64,000 nt of DNA, taken from assembly GCA_018340375.1 (NCBI GenBank), contig JAFFJZ010000001.1, positions 31,178,001 through 31,242,000 on the forward strand, given 5' to 3'. The notes beneath the pieces are model-generated. The model had not been told where the DNA came from and searched no databases. It saw only the letters and a program-made list of their open reading frames with translations. The DNA comes from Gonatopus flavifemur. Taxonomy: Eukaryota > Arthropoda > Insecta > Hymenoptera > Dryinidae. The position numbers and the translations under genes are program-made. Positions 51,029-62,053 of the stretch are shown piece by piece; position 1 is the stretch's first letter; the number at the start of each line of letters is the position of its first letter.

Positions 51029-51886
51029 TCATAAGTGAGTGGTTTTTAATTTTGATCTTAAAAAATTCGTAATTTTTTTCATTTTTCCACAAGATAAGTC
51101 AAGAGTTACTCGCATATTATCTGAATGCTCTTCATTGAATATGATATCTTTCTTTTCAGTCGGATTGACTACGACTCTCATTTTTGATCCCTTTGTACTT
51201 GATTCGATATATTCATCTTTATAACGGCCCTTCAAGTCGTTTTCTGAATCAATTTTTTTTCTGATAATTGTGGATGCTATTTGATCTTTTGAAGTACTAG
51301 GAAGATCGTCAATCAGGTTCAAAACGTTTGCTTGAGTAGTCTTGCATGGATGCTTTATACCCTTTCCAATTTCTTGGAAACATTTCGTACAAATTTGTTT
51401 TATGGTTTTCTTTTTCACTTGAGCAATGTTTTCATCAATATTTCCAATACTCGAAGAGCCTTGACCACCTGCAAAAGTATCAATCTCATTGTTCAAGTCG
51501 CGTTTTTTCCCGCTTCCTCTGACCCCTTTCTTATGACCGACAAATTGGGCTGTCTTACATATATAGCAGTTACAATTATCGCCTGTTGCACGGGTGTTCT
51601 TGGGTAAAACTATGCATTTGTAATCTGGCATCTTCTGAAATGGTCTTTTGAAAACATTTTTCTCAGCATCAAGTAGGCTGACATAGCAAGTCCCGCAAAT
51701 GCTCAAAAGAAACTTCTCGTTATTCAAATCATAATCATCGCATATGAATTTTTCAATCGATTTCCTAATCTTTTCATTGATAAGATATTTATTCGGTTTC
51801 TTTTTCACAAAAATAATTTTCTTCCCGCAAGGTCCGCAGACCTTCTGTCTATTTTCAGAGTGATAACATTCTTTTCTTATATCCAT
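51029..51886 (-). CDS. Multi-CxxC zinc protein, RAG1 N-terminus-like spacing
   Basis: An uninterrupted 285-residue frame starting at ATG 51884-51886. Cysteine pairs lie at residues 17/20 (CGPC), 64/67 (CGTC), 107/110 (CYIC) and 166/169 (CTKC, followed by H179 and C181), with a basic stretch after the third pair (HKKGVRGSGKK). The first three pairs and the basic run are spaced like the zinc-binding N-terminal region of RAG1 and of related 'N-RAG-TP' mobile-element proteins; that is inference from pattern only. No catalytic domain is present, and the frame ends abruptly (NFLRSKLKTTHL), so it may be the first part of a larger or truncated gene. Codon use is AT-rich like its surroundings. It lies alone between OR3 and OR4, on the opposite strand. 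Confidence 0.65.
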   Translation of the reverse strand: MDIRKECYHSENRQKVCGPCGKKIIFVKKKPNKYLINEKIRKSIEKFICDDYDLNNEKFLLSICGTCYVSLLDAEKNVFKRPFQKMPDYKCIVLPKNTRATGDNCNCYICKTAQFVGHKKGVRGSGKKRDLNNEIDTFAGGQGSSSIGNIDENIAQVKKKTIKQICTKCFQEIGKGIKHPCKTTQANVLNLIDDLPSTSKDQIASTIIRKKIDSENDLKGRYKDEYIESSTKGSKMRVVVNPTEKKDIIFNEEHSDNMRVTLDLSCGKMKKITNFLRSKLKTTHL

Positions 51887-54064
51887 CTTAAATGATACAT
51901 AAAATCTCAGTGAAATTATACACTATTGTGTTCTTATAAAACTTTGATCTAATATTATTTAAATGTATAATATTACAGTATCAAAATTTTATAATTATAT
52001 AATTGAAGCTTCCGATCGCAAGCGATAGTGAGGCCTGAGTAGAACACATTTACATCAACCCTCTTGGCGTATTTCACTTTTGATTCATTTTATCACGATT
52101 TCGCCACCTATTGGAATTTCCCAAAACTACCACATCTAAGATCGATTGAAAACAATGTCCAGAAGGTATCATAAGGGCTACATTTATCATTCTCCAAATT
52201 TCATCCAGTATTTGATACTTAGTACATCTGGGCACTCTCGCTCACGAGCTCGCTCAAATACGATTTCCTTGAGATATGTCTCAATCGAAAAGCGAAGCGG
52301 CTACGATTTCAAACCTTGAAAATTTGAGATCTGGGATAAATTTGGAACGACTTCCTGAAGGTTGCACATGGCTACATTTTAGTAATACCTAACACTGCTT
52401 GAGGACCACTGTGTGGACTAGATTTTCAGAATACGCTCCGAAACTTAGTTAAAGTTTATTAAAATTCAGCAAAATTTCTTTGAAAATTCAGAAGAAAGTG
52501 GCTATAAAAAATTGGTCTCATTTTCTGGATTTTCGGAAGAAATTTTTTTAAATTGCAGTGAGAAAAAACGAATTCATAGTATATGAATGTTAATTGATCC
52601 CATCCAAATGTAGCTCTGATTCTCTTGTGGAGATCATCAAGTTACGCTCATCGCGGTTACATCAGAAACGGATGATAGATTATAATCTAGCAGGGATTTT
52701 CAATTCCTCTTGATCGAGTTCTGATCTGAAATTTATCATGGACACAGATATCTCGGATTAATTATAAGTTCAGAACCGACAAAAAAATGATTATCCAAAA
52801 ATTGTACGACAATTTTAAAAAATGCATTGAAGAAAAATCTTGTATCCATCGATCAGAGATATCGATAGTGGGAATCAATCAAAAGTTATGCAGCATTGAT
52901 CTGTAAACGATCATCTGCTTCAATAATAACAGATCAGATCTGACGATGTCTTGATGACAATGGAGAGATTCTGAAATCTCACTTGACGTATTCACGTGAT
53001 CACTCAATGATCACATGATTGGTGATCAATTTGAGATTTGTTTTTTCTTTTTATCAATTTCTGATCTATATTTTTTTACTCGGGTATGCTGTCGTGTACT
53101 TAGGTGAAAGGTAGTGAAGTTAAGTTACTGCCGTTTATTAATTTTTGTGCCAAGTTTATCCTCAAAGTGCAGTTTGGACGATACATCTTATTGGCTCACT
53201 CGTCTCAGTGGAGCAGAATTTCTTTGGTATGTAGATTTTCGTGGAATGCAAAATATACCTGACAATTTCGAAGCCCTCGTAAAGCAATTCACGTTCCTAG
53301 TGGTTCTTGTATTCTTCAATAAATCAACACTCGTATCTCTTACATCAAAAGTAAACCGCCGTAATGTAGACTATTAGAAAAGTTTGAATTTGGTTTGGGA
53401 ACAAACATCTCTTCCCTACCGCATCGGATAATTCATACTAATGATCATTCCGCTCACGAAAGTGATGAGGCAATGTACAACGGTAAGAGACAACTTTTAT
53501 ATCGTTGCTTATGTGTTCTAAGTTACAAGATACATAATAAAAGAATTCACCCCAAGTTCTACACTTGTGCCCTAACATTGTAAATGAAAAAAAACAATTC
53601 CACGATGAACCATCGCACGCAAGAGTTTCAACGACACATCCCCGCTCAATGTGCTTCATTAAAACATCGTTTCATCGGCTATCAATTATAAATGTCACCA
53701 GAAGGGTTCGATTCTTTCATCGAGAATTTTTCTCTCTTCGTTTTATCGAACTGTTACCCCACTTATGAGACATGAAATCGTGGGAGAATATTAGGAAACA
53801 CGTTCAACCATTTATTACCCGGACAACGAATCACAATTTATCAATTCCAATGTTCGATAGTTTCATTCTGGATTTCGTTTGAGAAAAAAAATAAAGTTTG
53901 TAATTTGCCAATACGCTGATGCAGAATTTGGTATCTCGCATTCGAAGAAAAAATAAACAATGTTTCAAAAATCATTCGGAATGAAATTGATGATTCCTTC
54001 ATTCAATTCATCGCGGACAAGGAACATTTCTCGGAATTGAAATTTTGAAGGAACTTTAGAAACG
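51887..54064. other. Spacer between the CxxC gene and OR4
   Basis: 52680-53060 is rich in TGATC/GATCA words in both orientations (AACAGATCAGATCTGA, CACGTGATCACTCAATGATC), another word-array repeat without clear ends. The frames at 53114 and 53395 have no known motif. The OR4 upstream sequence does not contain the block shared by OR1-OR3. Confidence 0.45.
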
Positions 54065-57000
54065 ATGACACCTCGAAGTACGCAAGATCATTTCCTTCAA
54101 AGCACCAATATAACTCGTTATTTTTTGCAACCTGTCGGGGCTTGGCCATGGAAATTATCTCATCGTTCGATAGGACCGATTGTGACATCGATCCTACGTG
54201 TCATCACTGTTTTGTTCATTGGCTTCGTTGGAATTCCAGGTATTTCGCGTATCGTATCGTTCAAAGGCAATTTGCAAGCTCTGATTCAAATGTACGGTCC
54301 CATGAGTTTTTTCACAATAGCAGCAATTAAATTTTATTTCTTGATAACTCGAAGTAATGGAATCGCTGAGTGCGTTAACCATATGCAAAAGGACTGGGAA
54401 TTGGTCAGGAAGTACGAGAAATATCAAGGAATGATGTTAAAAACCGCTGCAATCGGTCGTTATTTGGCCCAATTTCATGCATGGCTTTTGTATGGTGCTA
54501 CTGTTTTTTTTACCCTTCTCAAACCAATAGTGACAAAAGAAACAGAAGTTATTGATAACGTTACGGTTAGATCTGTGCCTTTCCCGATCCATCGCAGTCT
54601 TATAGATCCTCGCGACAGTCCGTACGTGGAAATTGTGATATTTTTGCATTTTCTTGGTTGTTACGTGTCGGCTTCCATAACTATCGGTTCGGGGAGTTTG
54701 ACTGCTGTTTTCGTTACCCACGCTTGTGGCCAATTGAAAATCATTCCCGTACTACTCCAATCGGTGGTTAATCAATCTTTTGAAGGGCTTCGCAACGATA
54801 AGGACGACGATCAGGAAATTAAGAATACGCAACTCGCTCGTGTGATCGAACATCATTTACGGGTTCTCAAGTAAGAATTTATTATTTTTGTATAAGTTGA
54901 AGCTATGAATAAATGTTCCTTGTTCCGATAGGATCCAATAAAATTTCAATGATGGATTACGGGGAACTAGCGCCGGAACTTTAATCAACTGTTACACGAA
55001 AAATTTGGCTAATGTTCCGACGTTAGTATCTCCTTAAACAAGTTTCCTCTCTCTCTCTCTCTCTCTAATTAATTGTGACGATTGCGGCAGCACAAGAACT
55101 CTATTCTTCTTTACTTCTTTATTATCAAATAACTGTATTCCTAAATATCTCTATTCTCAAATAATAATCCCAGATATCTCTATTTTTACAAATCTCTATT
55201 CTCACAAATTCTTTTATATATAAAACAAAAAACATCTATATCTACACTGTTAGAAAAATCAGTACAAAACTTTACAACACGAATAAGAAGTTTTTTACGT
55301 ATCAGTATTACGAAATTTTTTATCATGTCAATTATGTGGCCATATCTGTTTGGATCATTGTTATAAAATTTAAGATCAGTTATGATACAAAATTTCATAT
55401 CACAGCTTGTTACGAAATTTAATATCATTTGTGACACAAGATTTTGTATTATTTTCAACAGTGTAATCAATATTCAAAAAAATAAAGATTTTTGAGGATA
55501 GAGATATTTAGGAATAGAGTTATTTGAGAATAGAGAAATGAAACTGTACTCATTGGGTATAAACCTCGTAAATTACTTGAACAGCTGTGCTAGGGAGACT
55601 GTGAATTATTTATTTCAAATCAATAAAATTCAAAATTGCTCGATTGATTTTTCAGTTTTATTTCTAAGATAGAGGAACTTTTGAATGAAATATGCTTCCT
55701 GGAATTCGTTTTGTGTACATTGAACATCTGTTTCGTGGGATACTACTTGATTATGGTAAGGAGGATGAATTTCATACAGTTTGAAATATTAAAAATTCTT
55801 CAAAACACATTTGTTATCGATCAATCATTATGCTTCCCTGTCGGAGGAAAATTGAACTCGAGAGGATGATAATTTTTATAAAAATCTGAGACTTTGTCCT
55901 ACACTGTTGAAAAAAACTGGAATTTTCCGGTACCCAGGAACTGAAAAATTTCTGTTCATAACGAATTTTTCACCTTACGTGCAAGAAAATTCCTGTTTTA
56001 CCGGAATTTTTCCGTATTTTACATGAAAATTCATGTTCTTCACTTCAATTTTCCAGCATAAATAAAAGAATTTTCTGATACGTGTACTGAATTTTTCATG
56101 ATTTGAATGTAATTTTTCAGTACAAATGTACAGGTTAATTGCTCCCAGTATGGTACTGGGATTTCCCCAAAGTGTTTTTTCACAGCGTAGTTTTTCAATA
56201 GAAAGGATAAGGTTTAGAAAATGGATTTTAATAGTAGAATATGAAAGATTATGGATACAAAGTGTAAAGTGGAAAGTGACAAATATGATTAAAATTTAAA
56301 ATGCCGAACAGCCAAATTCCACTATGCGCTTCATAAAATTCAACGTTCAGCATTTGAAATTTAAATGGTCCCTGTTACTTTTTGTACAGCATCCGTAATC
56401 TTCCATATTCTCATGTCGAACTTCATTTTCTAAACCTCATTGTTTCTAGTCTATTCACTGAGAGAAAAGAAAATATTGAATTAATAGTAATAGTTGGAAA
56501 AGGACCCAACTATGAATAGCCAGCTGTTTAATGGTTACCCTCACTATTTCATTGTCAACATAACTAATCCAAATAGTAAACCCTACGATCAATATTGCTA
56601 TTCGAACCACGAAGTAGTAAAACTTATTATCAGTCATAGTTGAGTCCTTTCCCAACTATCCCAATGGTAATTTCGACTATTTTTTTCTCTGGAAGTTGAA
56701 AAACCCAAGGAACAGTCTTATATTTTTATAAAAATTATTATATCTTCGAGTTCTATTTTTATCCAAACGAATATGTGACCTGGTCTATGAAAAGGGGGCT
56801 TAGTTGTGAAAACAAGTTTCCGAGAGAACAGCTGTTAAAGATAAACAAGTCATTTTATCAGTTTCGCTTTAGTTGTTTGCTTCTAATGTTCTGATGTTCT
56901 AATTGTAAATTTGTGAATTTTTATGTAAAATGACGTGGTTTGCCTTGAAATAAAATTTTTTAACATATGAAATGATGTCTAGTATTTTATGATTTAATCT

Positions 57001-60000
57001 CCAAATTTTTTTCATTTTCAATCATTCCAGCTCTTCTTTTTGTACATTTTCAGCAAACTTCTTGGACCATCCCTTGTAAAAATGATTCATATATGGCCCA
57101 TATATAAACTGTATTTGATTCATACGAGGGCGGATTGATAAGTTTCCGGCCTGACCAAGAGATGGCGCCACTAGGCCTACCTTGAGGTGGCGTTCTATAG
57201 TACCATCCTTAGATAGCTTGTAGCTATAGTTTCAGTCCGATCGCCATGTTAGTTTAGTTTCGAGAGCACGCTGACCAAGACGCCTCTGTGTTTTTCGTAA
57301 AAATGGAAAAGCTGGAAAATCGTGCTGTCATCAAATACTTTTATTTGAAGGGGTTAACGCCGAAGGAAATTAAAGAAGAGATGGACTCAACACTGGGGAC
57401 ATCCTCCCCATCATATTCAACCGTTAAGCAGTGGGTTTCCGAGTTTAAAAAGGGTCGTGTGAGCACCTCTGATGAGCCTCGCTCAGGACGCCCCATTGAT
57501 GTCACAACTCCAGATATGATCGGAAAAATCCATCAAATAGTGCTGAAAGATCGCAGATTAAAAGTTCGTGAGATAGCTGAGACCTGTAAGATGTCATATG
57601 AACGTGTACAAAATATTTTGCACCAACATTTGTATATGGAAAAGCTCTGTGCAAGATGGGTGCCACGTTTGCTAACAGTCGACCAAAAATTGATTCGAAA
57701 GAACATTTCTACCGCCAATTTGGCGTTGTATAAGCGTAATCCAAGCGAATTTTTGCGTCGATTCGTAACCGTGGACGAAACTTGGGTCCACCACTACACT
57801 CCTGAAACCAAAGAACAGTCTAAACAGTGGATTGGACCAGGGGAACCAACTCCAAAGAAGGCAAAAACAATTTTTTCGGCGAACAAGGTTATGGCTACTG
57901 TTTTTTGGGATGCAAGAGGTATTATATACATTGATTACCTTGAAAAGGGTAAAACTATCACTGGTCAATACTACGCAGACTTATTGCAACGTTTGAGCCA
58001 CGAAGTGAAAATTAAACGACCTCATCTGGCGAAGAAAAAAATCTTGTTTCATCACGATAACGCACCAGCGCACACGTCAATCGTTGCGATGGCTAAAATC
58101 AACGATCTGAAGTTTGAATTAATGCCGCACCCTCCCTACTCTCCAGACCTAGCCCCGAATGACTATTATCTGTTTCCTAACCTCAAAAAATGGCTTGGTG
58201 ATAAGAGATTTGCGGACAATGAAGAAGTAATCGAAGCTGTAAATGGGTATTTTGAGGAGCTTGACGAATCAGTCTATAGAGATGGCATTACTAGACTAGA
58301 ACACCGCTATGAGAAATGTATCAGCCTTAGAGGAGATTATGTTCAGAAATAAAAAAAAAAAAATTCTTAAAAACGTTGTTTTTCTTGTACAGGCCGGAAA
58401 CTTATCAATCCACCCTCGTATTCCATATACTTTTGTATTGGTAGTTTATTCAAATGTATGATCAAACGTCATATCCCATACAGCACCGGGAGGTCTTTTG
58501 AACGTTCAGAAGACGTGCTTGATTACACAGAGAACGTGCGAATAACGTCTCAGGATGTTCTGAGAATGTCACATGTATGTCCCAGATAGGTGCAAGTGCA
58601 CCGGTGAGTTCTATTCATGTGCACCATGCGACGTTCTGGAACCGTGCTCAATAAAGGTTTCCATAACGTCCCAAGTAGCAACAGAATTTCAAAGTTTATA
58701 CGAAATAGAAACGTTCATAGAATGTACGAATGTGATACGAAGAACATGTAATGAACGTTCATAGAATATTCGAATGAGACCGTTTTAAATGTACTTAGAA
58801 CGTATATAGTACATTCAACCGACGTTCGATTGACGTACCATCGTATATTTGATCACATACGTTCGATGAATATCTGCCGTACAAAGCAAGAAAGCCGTAA
58901 CTCAATTTTTTTTTTCAATTTTTTTATGTCATTCGATGCAGTGAAATTTTCTAAATTGAATGATACCGACATAAATCTCATTTTCGACGAAAAACTAAGT
59001 TACGGCTTTTTTGCTTTGTACGACACATTGTTAGAAAAATTTGCTTGAAACTTCATGAGAATATTATGAAGTTTTTTACATAATCATTTTATCAAATTTC
59101 ATAATAAAATATTGAATTCAATAATATAATTCTTGATGTCAAGAATTTTTTTCTCAATGTTGATAATTTTGTTCTTAATTGTAATAACATATTTGTGAAA
59201 TTTGATAAACAATTGTTACATTTCAGAAAGAAATTTTGGAATTTCATCATCAATACCAAATTTGAGAACTATTATTGAATTCAATATGAAAATATGGTAT
59301 TTCATAAAGAATTTCGTATTAAATTTAAGAATTTTTCTAACAGTGCAGATATGCATAGCACCTATAAAATGGTCTCATTGGAATATGCATACTCTCTAAA
59401 TCTGTAAGAGTGAAAAATCGCACGTTTCACCCCACTAAGTGTCAGAAGTGAGCCTGTCCGCTTCGAGTGGAATTTTCACTCGTTTCGAGTGACCTCTCAC
59501 TCTCTTAGATTGAAAAATTCACTCTTGAAGAGTGGAAATTTCACTCGAAAATTCGACAGGCTCACTTCTGGCTGGCTGAAGAGTGAAATCTCACTCCAAA
59601 GATTTTAAAGAGTAGAACATATTTCGAATATTCGAAGAACGTTCATAGTATGTTCTGGTGCTGCTTGGGATTGTGCGCAGCTGCGCATATGTTTTTGAAG
59701 GTTAGTTTTTATGAAACTACGTTGGGAAAACATTATGGGAACGGCGCGTGTTAGATGAAAAGAATGTGTTGAAAACGTATTCAGGGGCATCCAAAATGCA
59801 GGTATCCTAAACATTGGGAAAACCTACTCCTCGGTGACCAAAACACGCAAAATCAAGTGCATGTTTTCGAACCGTTCAGAGATCTTCCTGTGCTGCCTGG
59901 GATTCTTCTTAATTTTCATCGATGTTTGCAGGAATGGGAAAATAGTGAAGCTATGGGCATCTTCACCTTCTGTGTGCTACTCACCTCATTCGTTGTGAAT

Positions 60001-61023
60001 ATCTTCATATTATGTTACATTGGTGAACTTCTAACGGAGCAGGTAAAATTGATAATAGCATTAGGTTCTCAAGTTTATAGCTGTTTCATTGTGAAAAATC
60101 CATTACGGTTCGAAATATGACTCCTACACGTTACGAAATGCATGGTTCTGGAAAATAAACTTACCGCAATGACCAACTGTTTTACAAGATCTGCAGGAAA
60201 TGTATTAGGTGTTGGAATTGATTCGTAGCGTTTTACAAAAGTTGGCATAAATAGTACAGTATTCCGTTGTTATAACTACCCCTAGCGTTGAAGGGCGACG
60301 AAAGCGTAAGCTAAGAGCCATTTTAGCGTAAAAAACAGTCATCTGAGCGTAATTTAGGAGGGAATTGAAACATTTTCACGCTTCATTTGTTTCAATACCC
60401 GCTTCCTTGACTTTTGGATTTTGTCCAGGGACAGTAATCAATTCATTGTGAAACAGCTATCATTGGACGTCATTTGTTCTACATAATTTTTCTTTGAATC
60501 GTAAATGACGTAACACTTTATAATCTATCGAACATGTCAAAATTTATACCGAATAAAGTGTTTTTGCGGGGAGTTTTACTTTTTACAGAAGTCCAAATAA
60601 TGATATTCGAAATTCTGGACCACTCTGTAAAATTTAATACAATTTATATAATAATTCTGAACATTTTTGCCACATGGATAAACTTCGTGAAAAATGTTTT
60701 GAATTCCGAATTTATATACTTCACGATGAATTTCTTTGATTTTTCAGTGTAGCAAAGTTGGCGAAGCTGTATACATGATAGATTGGTATCTACTTCCAAG
60801 CAAGCAAGCAATAAATTTGGTGATGATCATGATCTCAACTGATTTTTCGAATAAAGTAACAGCTGGGAAATTTGTCAAACTATCTCTGCATACTTTTTCT
60901 GCTGTGAGTTTGATGTAATTTGTCAATCATTCGAATTACAACATAAATAAGATTCCCAATTGTTCACAGGTTATCAAAACATCAATGACATATTTGAATC
61001 TGCTTCGCACTGTTGTAAAATGA
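54065..61023 (+). CDS. Odorant receptor OR4 (7tm_6), diverged paralogue
   Basis: Join 54065-54870, 55656-55755, 59932-60042, 60748-60903, 60970-61023; 408 residues with the same exon lengths (100, 111, 156, 54) and phases as OR1-OR3. A predicted odorant-gated channel subunit. Protein similarity to the other three is clear but lower; shared points include HMQKDWEL in exon 1, EVIDNVTVRS, the DPR.SPY.E stretch, HACGQLKII, and VIEHHLRVLK before the first donor. Exon 4 keeps SNKVTAGKF; the last exon encodes VIKTSMTYLNLLRTVVK. The start ATG follows AAACG and has no better upstream alternative. An AATAAA lies at 61072. Intron 2 (4.2 kb) contains an intact mariner and several MITEs. Confidence 0.92.
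55243..55465. mobile_element. TACACTGTTAGAAAAA-ended MITE in OR4 intron 1
   Basis: TACACTGTTAG pairs with CAACAGTGTA. The interior repeats ACGAAATTT/AAATTTAAGATC words. Confidence 0.65.
55900..56189. mobile_element. TACACTGTTGAAAAAAACTGG-ended MITE
   Basis: Second copy of the family at 38813-39049. Many GGAATTTTCC/GAAAATTC words inside. It starts in OR4 intron 2, 145 bp after exon 2. Confidence 0.65.
56458..56692. mobile_element. Foldback MITE with CACTGAGAGAAAA end
   Basis: AATAGTTGGAAAAGGACCCA pairs with GTCCTTTCCCAACTAT on the right; end TTTTTTCTCTGG. Related ends occur at 13033-13293. Confidence 0.6.
57125..58418 (+). mobile_element. Full-length, apparently intact mariner (lineage A)
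   Basis: Terminal repeats CGAGGGYGGATTGATAAGTT..TCCGGCCTG, about 29 bp with one mismatch between ends, flanked by TA (57123-57124 and 58419-58420). 1,294 bp, the usual length for the family. The single transposase frame is complete. It lies inside OR4 intron 2 on the same strand as the gene. Confidence 0.95.
57303..58352 (+). CDS. Mariner transposase, DD34D, uninterrupted
   Basis: About 349 residues from ATG 57303 (an in-frame ATG 15 nt upstream is also possible). The enzyme excises and reinserts the element at TA sites in the nucleus. The N-terminal half has helix-turn-helix DNA binding (KYFYLKGLTPKEIKEEMDS.. and SYSTVKQWVSEFKKGR.., then SDEPRSGRP). WVPRLLT marks the linker. Catalytic Asp residues lie in TVDETWVHHY, HHDNAPAH and LAPNDYYLF, with 34 residues between the last two. 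No stop or frameshift. Flanked by matching terminal repeats, so it could be active or only recently silenced. Confidence 0.95.
   Translation: MEKLENRAVIKYFYLKGLTPKEIKEEMDSTLGTSSPSYSTVKQWVSEFKKGRVSTSDEPRSGRPIDVTTPDMIGKIHQIVLKDRRLKVREIAETCKMSYERVQNILHQHLYMEKLCARWVPRLLTVDQKLIRKNISTANLALYKRNPSEFLRRFVTVDETWVHHYTPETKEQSKQWIGPGEPTPKKAKTIFSANKVMATVFWDARGIIYIDYLEKGKTITGQYYADLLQRLSHEVKIKRPHLAKKKILFHHDNAPAHTSIVAMAKINDLKFELMPHPPYSPDLAPNDYYLFPNLKKWLGDKRFADNEEVIEAVNGYFEELDESVYRDGITRLEHRYEKCISLRGDYVQK
58475..58669. repeat. CCCATACAGCACC-started fragment with ACGTTC words
   Basis: Begins CCCATACAGCACCGGGAGG and repeats GAACGTTC/AACGTC words like 17173-17593. Its right end is cut by the start of the next element. 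Confidence 0.5.
58879..59022. mobile_element. Foldback with GTACAAAGCAAG ends
   Basis: GTACAAAGCAAGAAAGCCGT pairs with ACGGCTTTTTTGCTTTGTAC. The inner halves also pair (AATTTTCTAAATTG, CGACATAAATC region). About 144 bp. Confidence 0.75.
59024..59345. mobile_element. MITE with ACATTGTTAGAAAAATT / AATTTTTCTAACAGTG ends
   Basis: Terminal repeats of about 20 bp. The AT-rich interior has AATTCAATAATA words and is weakly palindromic. Confidence 0.65.
59391..59613 (-). mobile_element. GAGTGAAA-family MITE, copy 5 (internally deleted)
   Basis: Runs from ACTCTCTAAATCTGTAAGAG to AAGATTTTAAAGAGT, reverse to copies 2-4, lacking about 50 bp in the middle. Flanking TA may be the target duplication. Confidence 0.75.
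60279..60430. mobile_element. CCAGGG-ended MITE, third copy, decayed
   Basis: Shares GCGTAATTTAGGAGGGAATT and CATTTTCACGCTTCATTTG with 44163-44295. Lies in OR4 intron 3. Confidence 0.6.
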
Positions 61024-61620
61024 CTAAATGGAACGTCAGTGTGAATTTGTGGTTCTTTTATTGAGTACTCAAATAAACAAGACCTGTACAGATTCTATTT
61101 ACATAGGAGATTTACAGTATTTCCAGCTCCACATGAGGAAGCTATGAATTCTGAATCATTCAAATTAAACTGCGCAACAAGAATAGACATAGAAATGGAC
61201 AATCTTGACAGAACCGATTTTCTTCTATCAAAAATTCATCGAGTTTTTATTGATTTTCATATGATTTGGCTGAATAGAATTCGATAAAAATTCTACAAAA
61301 AACAATCGATCCTCTTAAGATAGTCGATAACTAATCAGGGATGATTTAATCTTTTGATATAATTATACATGACATACATACAATATGTATAAACTGTATA
61401 TAAATCATACATAAATTTTATACAAATTTTAGGGAATCATTTTCTACCAACGGATGATTTTTGATAGAACTAATATGTGATCCTTGAACTTGGACGAGAA
61501 TTGTCGAGATTGAACTTTCATTGATACGAAATATCTTCAGAATAGTGAATTCAAATCCCATGCAACGATATAAAGTAGATTCAATATTAACGACACATGT
61601 GACTGCAATATGTTCCATCA
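61024..61620. other. OR4 3' flank
   Basis: Contains the OR4 AATAAA at 61072 and otherwise AT-rich sequence without a recognisable feature. Confidence 0.4.
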
Positions 61621-62053
61621 CACGGAGAAAAGAATATGATAACCATTTTCATACAAGTATAGCGATCGGAGAATATGATTCATTATGACAACTCAGCATA
61701 ACTCTCGTAACAGTTACTATATTTCTGCTAAACACTGATAGATGTATAACATTCGACGTCATAATGAATTATATTCTTCGATTACTATTCTTTGTCTGCA
61801 CGGAAAAATAATTTAGCTGCAGCAGCTAAGTAGCTAGCACGGACACTGACAGCCATTAAATTAGCTCCTGCAGCCAAATTTTAGCTGTTACAGCAAAAAA
61901 ATTTGCATTTGTAGTTAATTTATTTGCGGTAACAGCTAAAATTTAGCTGCAGGAGCTAATTCAATGGCTGTCCGTGTCCGTGCTAGCTACTTGGCTACTG
62001 CGGCTAAATTATTTTCTCCGTGTGACAATCATTATTATATTCTTTTATCCGTG
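61621..62053. mobile_element. CACGGAGAAAAG-ended foldback with a second one nested
   Basis: The outer ends CACGGAGAAAAGAATATGAT and ATATTCTTTTATCCGTG pair. Inserted at 61799-62022 is another foldback, CACGGAAAAATAATTTAGCT to TTATTTTCTCCGTG, whose arms repeat AGCTGCAGGAGCTAA and GTGCTAGCTAC. So related families insert into each other. Confidence 0.75.

Larger units (their letters stand above)
58670..59669. mobile_element. CCCAAGTAGCA-ended element with three nested MITEs
   Basis: CCCAAGTAGCA at 58670 pairs with GTGCTGCTTGGG ending at 59669. The outer parts are full of GAACGTTCATAG words. Inside lie a foldback (58879-59022), a CACATTGTTAG MITE (59024-59345) and GAGTGAAA copy 5 (59391-59613). 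It is a long relative of 23874-23979. Confidence 0.6.

Noticed and set aside
53114..53377. 87-codon hydrophobic frame upstream of OR4 as a receptor remnant
   Set aside because: No alignment to any exon of the four receptors and no conserved splice site.
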